Below are positions 56,272-64,000 of a stretch of DNA of 64,000 bases, piece after piece. Each line of letters starts with the position of its first letter. Within the stretch, counting starts at the first letter, position 1. The notes beneath the pieces were generated by a model that saw only the letters and a program-made list of their open reading frames with translations, ran no database searches and had not been told where the DNA came from. The stretch comes from Bacteroidia bacterium (GTDB taxonomy: Bacteria > Bacteroidota > Bacteroidia > Palsa-965). The stretch lies in NCBI GenBank assembly GCA_023151315.1, contig JAKLJE010000010.1:62001-126000 (forward strand). Reading direction: 5' to 3'. A program made the position numbers and the translations under genes.

Positions 56272-56951
56272 GCTACTTCTTTTTCTTTGTATTCAGGACT
56301 GATGTATGGAATGCCCAGACCCATTCCGCGAACTATAAGCAACAAAGCCATAACTGTAATGAAGACGGGAACCGCTTTGCGTAAACGCATTCTGAATTTT
56401 TCGTTGATGCGGGATCCTGCCATCCCAAGTGCCATGAGCGCCGGAATTGTTCCCAAACCGAAAATCAAACCGAAGAGTGCGCCTTGCCACCAGCTGCCCG
56501 TTGATGCAGCACCTGCAAGTGCAGCGTAAACAAGTCCGCAAGGTAACAGACCGTTCATTAGTCCGATTGCGAACAATGAAGAACGATTCTTTGACGCCAG
56601 AAGTTTTCCGAGAATACTTCTCACTTTGTTGTAACCGGTTTGAACGAATCCCGGGAGTTTCATTTTCTCACCTGCATAACTTGCGATCAATCCTGCGAGA
56701 ATGATAACACCCGCCACAATAGAAAGCGTCTGCTGACCACCGGCCCATAATAATGCACTTCCCGCCAATCCGGATAATGAACCCAGAACTGCGTAAGTGA
56801 CAGCTCTGCCTGTGTTGTACAGAAAGAGACCGCTGAATCTTTTTAGCCCCGGTTCATTTCCCCGAGGCAGAGCCAACACGATCGGGCCGCACATTCCCAC
56901 ACAATGCAGACTTCCTGCAGCGCCGAGTAGTAATGCCGTTAACAGATACAT
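56247..56951 (-). CDS. TauE/SafE-like protein of the cbb3 operon (COG2836 type)
   Basis: 234 residues with about six membrane helices. The first helix carries SLHCVGMCGPIVLALP, a CxxxC pair seen in COG2836 proteins associated with metal supply or cytochrome assembly. The end is His/Cys-rich (KEVACCHRHKQ), which may bind copper or haem. Always encoded with ccoH and ccoG in Bacteroidota cbb3 operons; copper delivery to the oxidase is likely but inferred. Two bases before it is the ccoH stop. Confidence 0.85.
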   Translation of the reverse strand: MYLLTALLLGAAGSLHCVGMCGPIVLALPRGNEPGLKRFSGLFLYNTGRAVTYAVLGSLSGLAGSALLWAGGQQTLSIVAGVIILAGLIASYAGEKMKLPGFVQTGYNKVRSILGKLLASKNRSSLFAIGLMNGLLPCGLVYAALAGAASTGSWWQGALFGLIFGLGTIPALMALGMAGSRINEKFRMRLRKAVPVFITVMALLLIVRGMGLGIPYISPEYKEKEVACCHRHKQ

Positions 56952-56953
56952 GG

Positions 56954-57391
56954 CTATTTAATATGAATGGTTGATTCGTAATAGTAATCCTGCCCGGCAG
57001 ATTTCCACATCACTTTTGTCTGATACATTCCTGCGGAGAACTTGCTTCGAGCGATGCTCATCTTCCCGGAGTTATCCAGAGTGATTTGCTCTGCGTAGTC
57101 AAGTGCTTTGTTGTCCGGACGGTAGAATACAACTTCTCCTGAAATACCGAGTGAACGTACTGTGTCTGGAAATACAATGTTCACCTGCGAATCGTTTACT
57201 ACAATCGCAGGAGAGAATCCGCTTTTAATCGCAGCATCAGTCTGATCAATCCGGTTCTGATATTGTAATTCCTGCTGGTAGTAATCTTCAGCAACAAGAT
57301 CCACATTCTGGCGCATTGAACTTACAACCAGAAATGCTATGAGAGCAACGAAGCCTCCGTATAGCATGAATATTTTTGTTCCCCAACTCAT
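56954..57391 (-). CDS. ccoH: FixH/CcoH cbb3 assembly protein
   Basis: 145 residues: one N-terminal membrane helix (IFMLYGGFVALIAFLVVSS) then RQNVDLVAEDYYQQELQYQNRI, the FixH family mark, and a beta-sandwich periplasmic domain. CcoH helps assemble and stabilise the cbb3 oxidase. Located between ccoG and the TauE-like gene in the standard order. Confidence 0.9.
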   Translation of the reverse strand: MSWGTKIFMLYGGFVALIAFLVVSSMRQNVDLVAEDYYQQELQYQNRIDQTDAAIKSGFSPAIVVNDSQVNIVFPDTVRSLGISGEVVFYRPDNKALDYAEQITLDNSGKMSIARSKFSAGMYQTKVMWKSAGQDYYYESTIHIK

Positions 57392-57425
57392 AGTGTAGCG
57401 TTTTAGTCAGTTAACTGATTTGTTT

Positions 57426-58850
57426 TTATCTGTTTATCGGTCCAAGGAAGGTTGTTGATACCGTTTGTATTTTCTCATCACCGGAATAGACGTTAATCTT
57501 AATTTTCGTCTTCCGTTCTTTAATGTCGTTGCGATTTCTGATGATAAAGAATGTGGACTCTTTTTTCGATTCTTTCTTCACCACCACATCTTTTCCAACC
57601 ATTTCAATCTTTCCATCGCCGGTTTCAATTTTAAACGTGATCGGCATATCCTGATTGGTTTTGTTGATCACTTTAACATTGTAAAGATTTGTAATCGTGT
57701 TGTCCGGACGCTCCTGGAATAGCTGTCCACTCGCTCTGAGTACTGTTGCATCAACTGCTGAACGTGTAACGAGAAGTGTTACGAGTACTCCGATAAGCAA
57801 AGTCAAGACTACTGTATATGCTTTCAGTCGTGTTGTATACTTGGTAGGTTTGCTTTCAGCAATGTTCGCTTCGGATGCATAACGGATCAAACCTGTTGGT
57901 TGGTGTGTTTTCACCATCACTTCGTCGCAGGCATCAATACATGCTGTGCAGTTAACACATTCCAACTGAGTGCCGTTGCGAATATCAATTCCGGTAGGAC
58001 ACACTTTCACACATAAACCGCAATCAACGCAGGAACCGGCTTTCTCCACGTCCGCAGTTTTGCGGTGTTTGGTTCTCGGTTCACCGCGTACGTAATCATA
58101 TGCAACGACAATTGAGTTCCTGTCGAGGAGTACACCTTGCAGGCGACCATAAGGACATACAATAATGCAGGCTTGTTCCCGGAACCAGCTGTAAATAAAG
58201 AAGAACACAGAAGAGAAAATGATCATTGCTGTGAATCCGCCTTTGTGCTGGCTGATCGGTTCGCTTACGATTTTAAACAACTCATCCGTTCCGATAATAT
58301 AACTCAGGAAAGTGTTGGCAATGATTACGGCCAGAACGAAGAAGATGGCGAGTTTTGATCCACGCTTCAATATTTTTTCCTGATTCCATGGCTGATCACG
58401 AAGCTTGCGTTGTTGATCTGCATTTCCTTCAATAGCATATTCGATTTTCCGGAAGATGAGTTCCATGAAAACGGTTTGCGGGCAAATCCATCCGCAGAAA
58501 ACACGACCGAATGCAATGGTGAAGAGAATGACAAACACCATGAAGGTGAGCATTCCGATTCCGAAGATGATAAAATCCTGAGGCCAGAAAATCGCACCGA
58601 AGATGATAAACTTCCGTTCGAGGATGTTGATCAGAAACAGAGGCTGACCGCCAATCCTGACGAACGGAAGTGTAAAGAATATTACAACGTAGAGATAACT
58701 GAGGAGCGTTCGCTTATCATACAATTTTCCATGAGGCTTCTTCGGAAATATCCAATTGCGTTTGCCTTCATCGTTTATTGTTGCGATGGAATCCCTATAT
58801 GATTCGTCTCGCTTTATATCGTTCTGCACTTTATTCTCCTCGGTACTCAT
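57426..58850 (-). CDS. ccoG: cbb3 oxidase accessory iron-sulfur protein CcoG
   Basis: 474 residues. About five membrane helices with GRVFCGWICPQTVFMEL, and a dicluster ferredoxin region (SCVDCGLCVKVCPTGID, LECVNCTACIDACDEVM), which together give binding sites for two [4Fe-4S] clusters. The C-terminal Ig-like domain (about 365-474) is periplasmic. CcoG (FixG/RdxA) reduces copper for cbb3 assembly in studied species. It lies 34 bases upstream of ccoH and 23 bases after ccoP. Confidence 0.94.
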   Translation of the reverse strand: MSTEENKVQNDIKRDESYRDSIATINDEGKRNWIFPKKPHGKLYDKRTLLSYLYVVIFFTLPFVRIGGQPLFLINILERKFIIFGAIFWPQDFIIFGIGMLTFMVFVILFTIAFGRVFCGWICPQTVFMELIFRKIEYAIEGNADQQRKLRDQPWNQEKILKRGSKLAIFFVLAVIIANTFLSYIIGTDELFKIVSEPISQHKGGFTAMIIFSSVFFFIYSWFREQACIIVCPYGRLQGVLLDRNSIVVAYDYVRGEPRTKHRKTADVEKAGSCVDCGLCVKVCPTGIDIRNGTQLECVNCTACIDACDEVMVKTHQPTGLIRYASEANIAESKPTKYTTRLKAYTVVLTLLIGVLVTLLVTRSAVDATVLRASGQLFQERPDNTITNLYNVKVINKTNQDMPITFKIETGDGKIEMVGKDVVVKKESKKESTFFIIRNRNDIKERKTKIKINVYSGDEKIQTVSTTFLGPINR

Positions 58851-58873
58851 ATTGCTTGGTAGCTTTTATTTAT

Positions 58874-60094
58874 TTACTTCTTCGCGGCAGTATCTGCTTT
58901 TGGTTTGAGACTGTCGCTTTTACTGAGACTATCGCTCTTAGTTGAGTCAGCGACCGGAGTTGCTCCTTCTTCCACCCACAATTCACCTTCCGGAGCTTTC
59001 GCATTAGCTGGATTTGTTCCGCGGATCGAAAGAATGTAGCTGGCAACCTGTTGAATTTCCAAAGGTTTCAGATCCTGTTCCCATGACTTCATCCCTTTAT
59101 CAGTCCAACCGTATTTAATGGATTTGAACACGTTTACAATCCCGCCTTTGTGAATCCAGTAATCATCAGTGAGGTTCGGTCCGAGACCTTCTTTACCTTC
59201 ACCTGCATCGCCGTGACACATTGCGCAGTTGGTAGTATACACACCTTTACCGCTGCTGATAGCCGCCGCATCGGTTAGTGCTGTAACGTTGGACTCATCA
59301 ACAAGATTGGCATTAGCCTTTTTGTATTCGGCAATTTTTCTTTCGGCGTCAACAACTTCCTGATCGTATTCCTGTGCTTGTGTTTTGCCCGTATGTAATA
59401 CATGGTAATTGATCATGTAAACCACACCTACCACGATGGTCAGATAGAATCCGTATTTCCACCATGGCGGCAGATTATTATCCAACTCCTGAATTCCATC
59501 GTAGTCGTGATCCATCAATAACGCTGCTTCAACTTCCGGTGACTGTGCATCGGTAATGGAGCGCATGATTTCAGTTTCCATGATGGCAGAAGCCGCTTTC
59601 TCTGCAACTGTTTTCGTGTAATCAGCTTCTTTACGAATCAGGTTAATACCTGTACGATAGAGCATATACACGATCAGTAATTCAACAATGATAACGCTGA
59701 GCATCACGAAGAAGGTGATGGCGCCGAGTCCCCAGTAATCAAAAGGAGCTTCCGGAACTGCCGCTGCATCCGCTGCCGGAGCTGCTGCATCCTGAGCCAT
59801 TGCCGATACTGAAAGAAGGAGAAAGGCAATCATCGCAATAGTATTCTTCGAACTGCTGCCTTCTGCTTTGGATTGTTTCACTTTCAGTGAAGCACCTGCT
59901 TTAACGAATTCCGACATTCCAATGATAACGAACGCAAGCATAACGATTACGCCGAGCATCACCAGAAATACGCCGTTGGAGAAAACAGTTTGTGTAACCA
60001 CTTCTCCCTTGGCATTGTCTTGAGCCGACAGCAACACAGGAGTAAATCCCGCTGCAATTGCTGTTAGTTTGATTTTTAGGCTGTTGATTGTCAT
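58874..60094 (-). CDS. ccoP: cbb3 oxidase cytochrome c subunit CcoP, mono-haem form
   Basis: 406 residues. A signal-like N terminus (IKLTAIAAGFTPVLLSAQ), a membrane helix at about 40-60, and a second signal-like hydrophobic stretch ending SAMAQ near 95-100. Two more helices follow (about 120-150 and 212-232), then a cytochrome c domain with a single CAMCHGDAGEG site and axial Met in KGMKSWEQDL. Proteobacterial CcoP has two haems, so one domain is absent, as in other Bacteroidota. The end is a Ser/Lys/Asp repeat (SDSLSKSDS). Confidence 0.92.
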   Translation of the reverse strand: MTINSLKIKLTAIAAGFTPVLLSAQDNAKGEVVTQTVFSNGVFLVMLGVIVMLAFVIIGMSEFVKAGASLKVKQSKAEGSSSKNTIAMIAFLLLSVSAMAQDAAAPAADAAAVPEAPFDYWGLGAITFFVMLSVIIVELLIVYMLYRTGINLIRKEADYTKTVAEKAASAIMETEIMRSITDAQSPEVEAALLMDHDYDGIQELDNNLPPWWKYGFYLTIVVGVVYMINYHVLHTGKTQAQEYDQEVVDAERKIAEYKKANANLVDESNVTALTDAAAISSGKGVYTTNCAMCHGDAGEGKEGLGPNLTDDYWIHKGGIVNVFKSIKYGWTDKGMKSWEQDLKPLEIQQVASYILSIRGTNPANAKAPEGELWVEEGATPVADSTKSDSLSKSDSLKPKADTAAKK

Positions 60095-60106
60095 ATAGCT
60101 GTTCTG

Positions 60107-60298
60107 TTATTCGGTTCTGTAATCGTTATTCTCTTGGTCTGATTCAATGGCCATTGCAGCCAGTTTGTTCATTCTCTTCTTATCAGTTCTGAGCAGCCAA
60201 ACTGCGAGAACTACAAAGAATCCGAAGAATATGAGCAGTGAAATCAAAGGGAAGATTTCGATACCTGCGATGCTGGTGAGATAGTTGATGAATTTCAT
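60107..60298 (-). CDS. ccoQ: CcoQ-like small subunit
   Basis: 63 residues: one membrane helix (FPLISLLIFFGFFVVLAVWLL) followed by RTDKKRMNKLAAMAIE and an acidic tail. Size, topology and position between ccoNO and ccoP match CcoQ/FixQ, which stabilises the oxidase. Sequence identity is too low to be diagnostic, so the call rests mainly on position. Confidence 0.85.
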   Translation of the reverse strand: MKFINYLTSIAGIEIFPLISLLIFFGFFVVLAVWLLRTDKKRMNKLAAMAIESDQENNDYRTE

Positions 60299-60300
60299 GG

Positions 60301-62448
60301 CTATTTCTTTTCTGCTACAGGTTTAACTTTGATATCAGTTCCTACACGCTGCAGATAAGCAATCAGTGCAACGATTTCATCATCAGGTGAGATTGGAGTT
60401 ACTTCCTGAACTTTAGCTTTCTTCAGGTTCGCAACAATTCCTTCCGCCTGCTTTTTCGCATCAGCAACAGCCTGGTTTTCGTATCCTGCCGGATATGGTA
60501 CTCCAAGTGTCTGCATTGCGGCGATTTTCTTAGGTGTCAGCTCCCAGTTGATCTGACGCTCGAACAGCCAAGGATAAGAAGGCATGATAGAGCCCGGAGA
60601 CATTGAAGTTGGATCATACATGTGATTGTAATGCCATGCATCACCGTACTTGCCTCCGATACGCATCAGATCCGGACCTGTGCGCTTGGATCCCCACTGG
60701 AACGGGTGATCATATACGTATTCACCGGCTTTTGAATATTCACCGTAACGTGAAGTTTCTGAACGGAACGGACGTACCATTTGAGAGTGACAGGTGTAAC
60801 AACCTTCTTTAATATAAATATCACGTCCTTCAAGTTCGAGCGGAGTATAAGGTTTCACGCTTGCAATTGTCGGAATGTTGGATTCAACCATGAAAGTCGG
60901 GATGAACTCAATTAATCCACCTATTGCAACAAGCACAAGACTGAGAACGAGCATCTGAATCGGACGACGTTCAATCCAACGATGCCAGTGCTCTTTACCA
61001 TGTGTAACATATGCTTTAGGAAGTGCAGGAGCTTCTGCGGCTTCGTTGGCAACGAATACACCGGTCTTAACTGTCTTAACAAGGTTGTAAACCATGATGA
61101 ACACACCAACGAGATACAATGCACCGCCGAGTGAACGCAGACCGTACATCGGCATGATATGTGTAACAGTGTCAAGGAATTTATTGGAGAGAGTTCCGTC
61201 AGGATTGAATTCTTTCCACATCAAGCTCTGCTCGAGACCTGCCCAGTACATAGGAATTGCATAGAACAGGATACCGAGTGTTCCGAGCCAGAAGTGAGCA
61301 CTTGCCAGTTTAGAAGAATACAGTTTGGTATTCCACATGCGCGGGATCAGCCAGTAAAGTACACCGAATGTCAGGAAGCCGTTCCAGCCGAGTGCACCAA
61401 CGTGTACGTGTGCAATAATCCAATCAGTAAAGTGTGCGATAGCGTTAACGTTCTTCAATGAAAGCATCGGTCCTTCGAATGTTGCCATACCGTAAGCGGT
61501 AATTGCAACAACCATGAACTTCAATACTACATCTTCACGTACACGATCCCATGCACCACGAAGTGTAAGGAGACCGTTGATCATACCACCCCATGACGGA
61601 GCGATGAGCATCACGGAGAATACAACACCGAGTGATTGTGCCCAATCAGGAAGTGAAGTGTACAAAAGGTGGTGCGGACCTGCCCAGATGTAGATAAAGA
61701 TGAGCGCCCAGAAGTGAATGATGGAGAGACGGTAAGAGAAAACCGGACGGTTTGCAATTTTCGGCATGAAGTAATACATCAAACCGAGATACGGGGTTGT
61801 TAGGAAGAACGCAACCGCGTTGTGTCCGTACCACCACTGTACCAACGCATCCTGAACACCTGCATACCAGGAGTAACTCTTCAGGAAGGTTACAGGGATT
61901 TCGAAGGAGTTCACGATGTGAAGCATCGCAACCGTAATGAACGTTGCAATGTAGAACCAGATTGCAACGTAGATGTGACGCTCACGACGTTTGATAATTG
62001 TTCCGAACATGTTGATACCGAAAACAACCCAGATCAACGCAATTGCGATATCGATAGGCCATTCCAATTCTGCATATTCTTTTCCTGTTGTGATACCGAA
62101 AGGAATTGTCAATGCCGCCGATACGATGATCAACTGCCAGCCCCAGAAATGTACCTTACTTAACAGGTCGCTGAACATGCGGGCTTTGCAAAGGCGCTGC
62201 AAAGAGTAGTAAACACCCATGAAAATACCATTACCCACAAATGCGAAAATCACTGCGTTAGTGTGCAGCGGTCGCGTTCGTCCGAATGTCGTAAAGTCGA
62301 GACCCAGATTTAATTGAGGGAAAACGAGGTCGAGTGCTACCCATAATCCTACGGTCATACCAACAATACCCCATACAACGGTTGCCCATGCAAACCATTT
62401 GACAATGGTATTGTCGTAACTAAACTTTTCTGTTGCTGTTGTTGTCAT
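60301..62448 (-). CDS. ccoNO: cbb3 oxidase subunits I and II fused (CcoN-CcoO)
   Basis: 715 residues from ATG 62448; the open frame to 62535 overlaps ccoS. Residues about 1-490 are CcoN with haem and copper ligands in RPLHTNAVIFAF, WWYGHNAVAFF, GPHHLLYTS and HVHVGALGWNGF. After helix LVLVAIGGLIEFIP, residues about 540-715 are CcoO with one haem c site (KEGCYTCHSQMVRPF) and MSPGSIMPSYPWL. It reduces oxygen to water with high affinity. The fusion is typical of Bacteroidota. Confidence 0.96.
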   Translation of the reverse strand: MTTTATEKFSYDNTIVKWFAWATVVWGIVGMTVGLWVALDLVFPQLNLGLDFTTFGRTRPLHTNAVIFAFVGNGIFMGVYYSLQRLCKARMFSDLLSKVHFWGWQLIIVSAALTIPFGITTGKEYAELEWPIDIAIALIWVVFGINMFGTIIKRRERHIYVAIWFYIATFITVAMLHIVNSFEIPVTFLKSYSWYAGVQDALVQWWYGHNAVAFFLTTPYLGLMYYFMPKIANRPVFSYRLSIIHFWALIFIYIWAGPHHLLYTSLPDWAQSLGVVFSVMLIAPSWGGMINGLLTLRGAWDRVREDVVLKFMVVAITAYGMATFEGPMLSLKNVNAIAHFTDWIIAHVHVGALGWNGFLTFGVLYWLIPRMWNTKLYSSKLASAHFWLGTLGILFYAIPMYWAGLEQSLMWKEFNPDGTLSNKFLDTVTHIMPMYGLRSLGGALYLVGVFIMVYNLVKTVKTGVFVANEAAEAPALPKAYVTHGKEHWHRWIERRPIQMLVLSLVLVAIGGLIEFIPTFMVESNIPTIASVKPYTPLELEGRDIYIKEGCYTCHSQMVRPFRSETSRYGEYSKAGEYVYDHPFQWGSKRTGPDLMRIGGKYGDAWHYNHMYDPTSMSPGSIMPSYPWLFERQINWELTPKKIAAMQTLGVPYPAGYENQAVADAKKQAEGIVANLKKAKVQEVTPISPDDEIVALIAYLQRVGTDIKVKPVAEKK

Positions 62449-62626
62449 ACTGAACTTGTTCTTGATTTGATTCTGGTTTTTGAGGGTAATTATCGTCGAA
62501 CAACATCCGGACACCCGGAGTGTAGTTATCGTCAAACTGGCCTTTTTTAGCAGCTATTATGAACGCAATAAGAAATCCTGTTGCTGCGATGAGACTTGCT
62601 CCAATGAGAATGAAAATTGCGCTCAC
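62420..62626 (-). CDS. ccoS: cbb3 oxidase maturation protein CcoS
   Basis: 68 residues from GTG 62626, giving the usual start at the helix SAIFILIGASLIAATGFLIAF; an ATG at 62674 would add 16 polar residues unlike the family. The mark GQFDDNYTPGVRMLFDD follows. CcoS is needed for insertion of haem b and copper in CcoN. It overlaps the ccoNO start by 29 bases and lies downstream of ccoI. Confidence 0.85.
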   Translation of the reverse strand: MSAIFILIGASLIAATGFLIAFIIAAKKGQFDDNYTPGVRMLFDDNYPQKPESNQEQVQYDNNSNRKV

Positions 62627-62686
62627 GTTGATCTGATTAATCCGTACAAAAGTATCCTTGTGATTTTTTAACAATCATGAGGCAAG

Positions 62687-64000
62687 TCACTGAATAACCT
62701 GATCTCCGTCATGTTCAGGCTTGCCCAGGATTACGGACGCGGCGATTTTCGTGGAAATTGTGGCAATAAGGATCACGCTGAAAGAGCTCAGCGGCATTAG
62801 GATTGCCGCGATAAGCGGACTCATTTGACCGCTGAGCGAGTAGTACATTCCGGCGAAGTTGTAGAGTACAGATACAATAAATGCTGCTACAACTATCTTA
62901 CGTGCAACCTTGGTGTAACGCAGCAGTCCCGGCAGCTTACTGAAAGATCTGCCATCGAGAATAGCATCGCATGCAGGGAAGAAGTTGTTCGTATTATCTG
63001 ATATTGCAATTCCAGCTTCCGCCTGCGCAAGTGCTCCGGCATCATTAAGTCCGTCTCCGATCATTATTACTTTATGACCTTGCTTTTGCAATGAAGCGAT
63101 GTGATCAAGTTTATCCTGCGGGGTACAGGAGAATTTCATGCTGTCGTTGAAAATCGGTTTAAGTAACTCGGCCTGTGAGTTATTGTCACCGGAAAGTAAT
63201 TCCAGCTTGTAATTGTTTTTCAGGTCAGATGCAATGCTTTCCAAACCATCACGAAGGCGGTTGTGAATAATGAAATGTCCGCGAACCTGATTGTTTACTG
63301 CAATCCAGACTTCACTGGCGCCGTGAGCATGTTTCACGGATGATCCTGCGTGTACTGCCGATCCGGCAATATAATGTCTGCCGTTAACGTCACCACTGAT
63401 TCCTTTTCCACTCACCTCCGAATAGTGATGCACTTCCGGAGTTTCTGTCTGATTGAGCCACGCATTGATCTTACGGCTTAACGGATGTCCGCTGTTCTTC
63501 GTGAGTGCAGCTATCTCCTTTTTTTCTTCAGGAGTTAACGGAGCTCCGTTAAATTCGATCATTGATTCACCGCTATTGGTAATTGTACCGGTTTTGTCGA
63601 ATACAGTAACGTCTGATGTAGCAATGCGATCGATAGCATCTGCGTTCTTTAAATAGAATCTGAATTTGCCAAGCCAATGCAGCACACTCGCGTTAGTAAA
63701 TGTGGATGCCAGGAGCAATGTACACGGACACGCTACAATCAGAACTGCCGTAAGCACATTCATTGATTCTGCAGGATTGATGAATAGCCATGCCACACCG
63801 CCTGAGAGAGAAGTGAGAATAACCGCTGAACTGAACCAACGGTTAATGAAATCAATGTATGTTTTGCGTTCTTCTGTTCTTCTTCGTGAAAAACTATCGT
63901 TGTTCCACAACTGGGTCAGATAACTCTGTGAAACCTGATCCTGAACAATTAGTTCGGCACTGGAATTGGTGAGTCGTGCGCCGGCGAATATTTTTTCTCC
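62687..64000 (-). CDS. ccoI: Copper-type P1B ATPase CcoI (5' end outside window)
   Basis: At least 437 codons; the frame is open to the window edge, so the N-terminal metal-binding part and first helices lie beyond it. Visible: actuator end (GEKIFAGARLTNSSAEL), ion-site VACPCTLLLAS, phosphorylation motif DKTGTITNSGESM, hinge GDGLNDAGALAQAEAGIAI and two final helices. P1B ATPases with CPC carry Cu(I); CcoI supplies copper to cbb3. Position 13 bases before ccoS supports this role over a general CopA. Confidence 0.92.
   Translation of the reverse strand, partial: GEKIFAGARLTNSSAELIVQDQVSQSYLTQLWNNDSFSRRRTEERKTYIDFINRWFSSAVILTSLSGGVAWLFINPAESMNVLTAVLIVACPCTLLLASTFTNASVLHWLGKFRFYLKNADAIDRIATSDVTVFDKTGTITNSGESMIEFNGAPLTPEEKKEIAALTKNSGHPLSRKINAWLNQTETPEVHHYSEVSGKGISGDVNGRHYIAGSAVHAGSSVKHAHGASEVWIAVNNQVRGHFIIHNRLRDGLESIASDLKNNYKLELLSGDNNSQAELLKPIFNDSMKFSCTPQDKLDHIASLQKQGHKVIMIGDGLNDAGALAQAEAGIAISDNTNNFFPACDAILDGRSFSKLPGLLRYTKVARKIVVAAFIVSVLYNFAGMYYSLSGQMSPLIAAILMPLSSFSVILIATISTKIAASVILGKPEHDGDQVIQ

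Noticed and set aside
60301-62448. CcoN-CcoO fusion as a sequencing or assembly error
   Set aside because: The fusion is usual in Bacteroidota and the frame runs cleanly through a membrane-helix linker.

Overview
The window is a gene-dense stretch of a Bacteroidota (Bacteroidetes) chromosome. The evidence is several proteins with type IX secretion system (T9SS) sorting domains (both the type A form and the CHU_C/type B form), a PorP/SprF-family outer-membrane protein, an OmpA protein with PorE-like architecture, a fused cbb3 oxidase subunit CcoN-CcoO, and promoters of the Bacteroidota form (TTG, 19-20 bases, TAnnTTTG). No tRNA, rRNA, insertion sequence, prophage or CRISPR array was seen. The order within the phylum cannot be settled from this sequence. 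No gene-free stretch exceeds 300 bases.

Layout. 1-10529 (+): a surface/export block with two adjacent giant collagen-like proteins (the first cut by the window edge), a CHU_C cargo protein, a PorP/SprF protein and a TPR/propeller/OmpA protein. 10541-19326 (+): a pseudouridine synthase, a small T9SS cargo, then a tight DUF58 - transglutaminase - MoxR ATPase - TPR membrane protein operon. 19329-22964 (-): rhomboid protease and an mntR-mntH(-UspA) operon whose promoter carries a 16-bp palindrome over its -33 element. 23087-27792: a large CHU_C protein, a secreted deiminase that keeps the residues of Porphyromonas-type peptidylarginine deiminase, a DUF721/DciA-like protein and a MESH1-type alarmone hydrolase. 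27794-34502: methyltransferase, LMW phosphatase, a large propeller sensor kinase, a cytochrome P460-like lipoprotein and a polytopic glycosyltransferase-like protein. 34560-37953 (-): dnaA and a 5'-nucleotidase split over two genes. 38069-49890: housekeeping genes (thioesterase, YigZ, EamA, RibD, MiaA, ArfB, RluD-like) mixed with secreted cell-wall/chitin-related proteins. 49900-54322 (-): a sulfur-handling operon (TauE, persulfide-dioxygenase-like/rhodanese, rhodanese lipoprotein, two YeeE/YedE proteins, methyltransferase). 54437-64000 (-): queD, hemN and a complete cbb3 oxidase and assembly operon, with ccoI cut by the window edge.

How the genes fit together. The cell invests heavily in surface proteins exported by T9SS (adhesins, deiminase, GH18 protein) and has an inner-membrane MoxR/transglutaminase system of unknown target. 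It respires with a high-affinity cbb3 oxidase, and hemN and a TauE-like gene travel with it. It oxidises or relays reduced sulfur species through the rhodanese/YeeE operon. The observations most worth following are the PPAD-like secreted deiminase, the MESH1-type hydrolase beside a DciA-like gene, the self-consistent mntR promoter/operator, and the methyltransferase at the end of the sulfur operon. I did not find a system I could call wholly new; the best candidates for undescribed function are the transglutaminase/TPR operon and the sulfur-operon methyltransferase.
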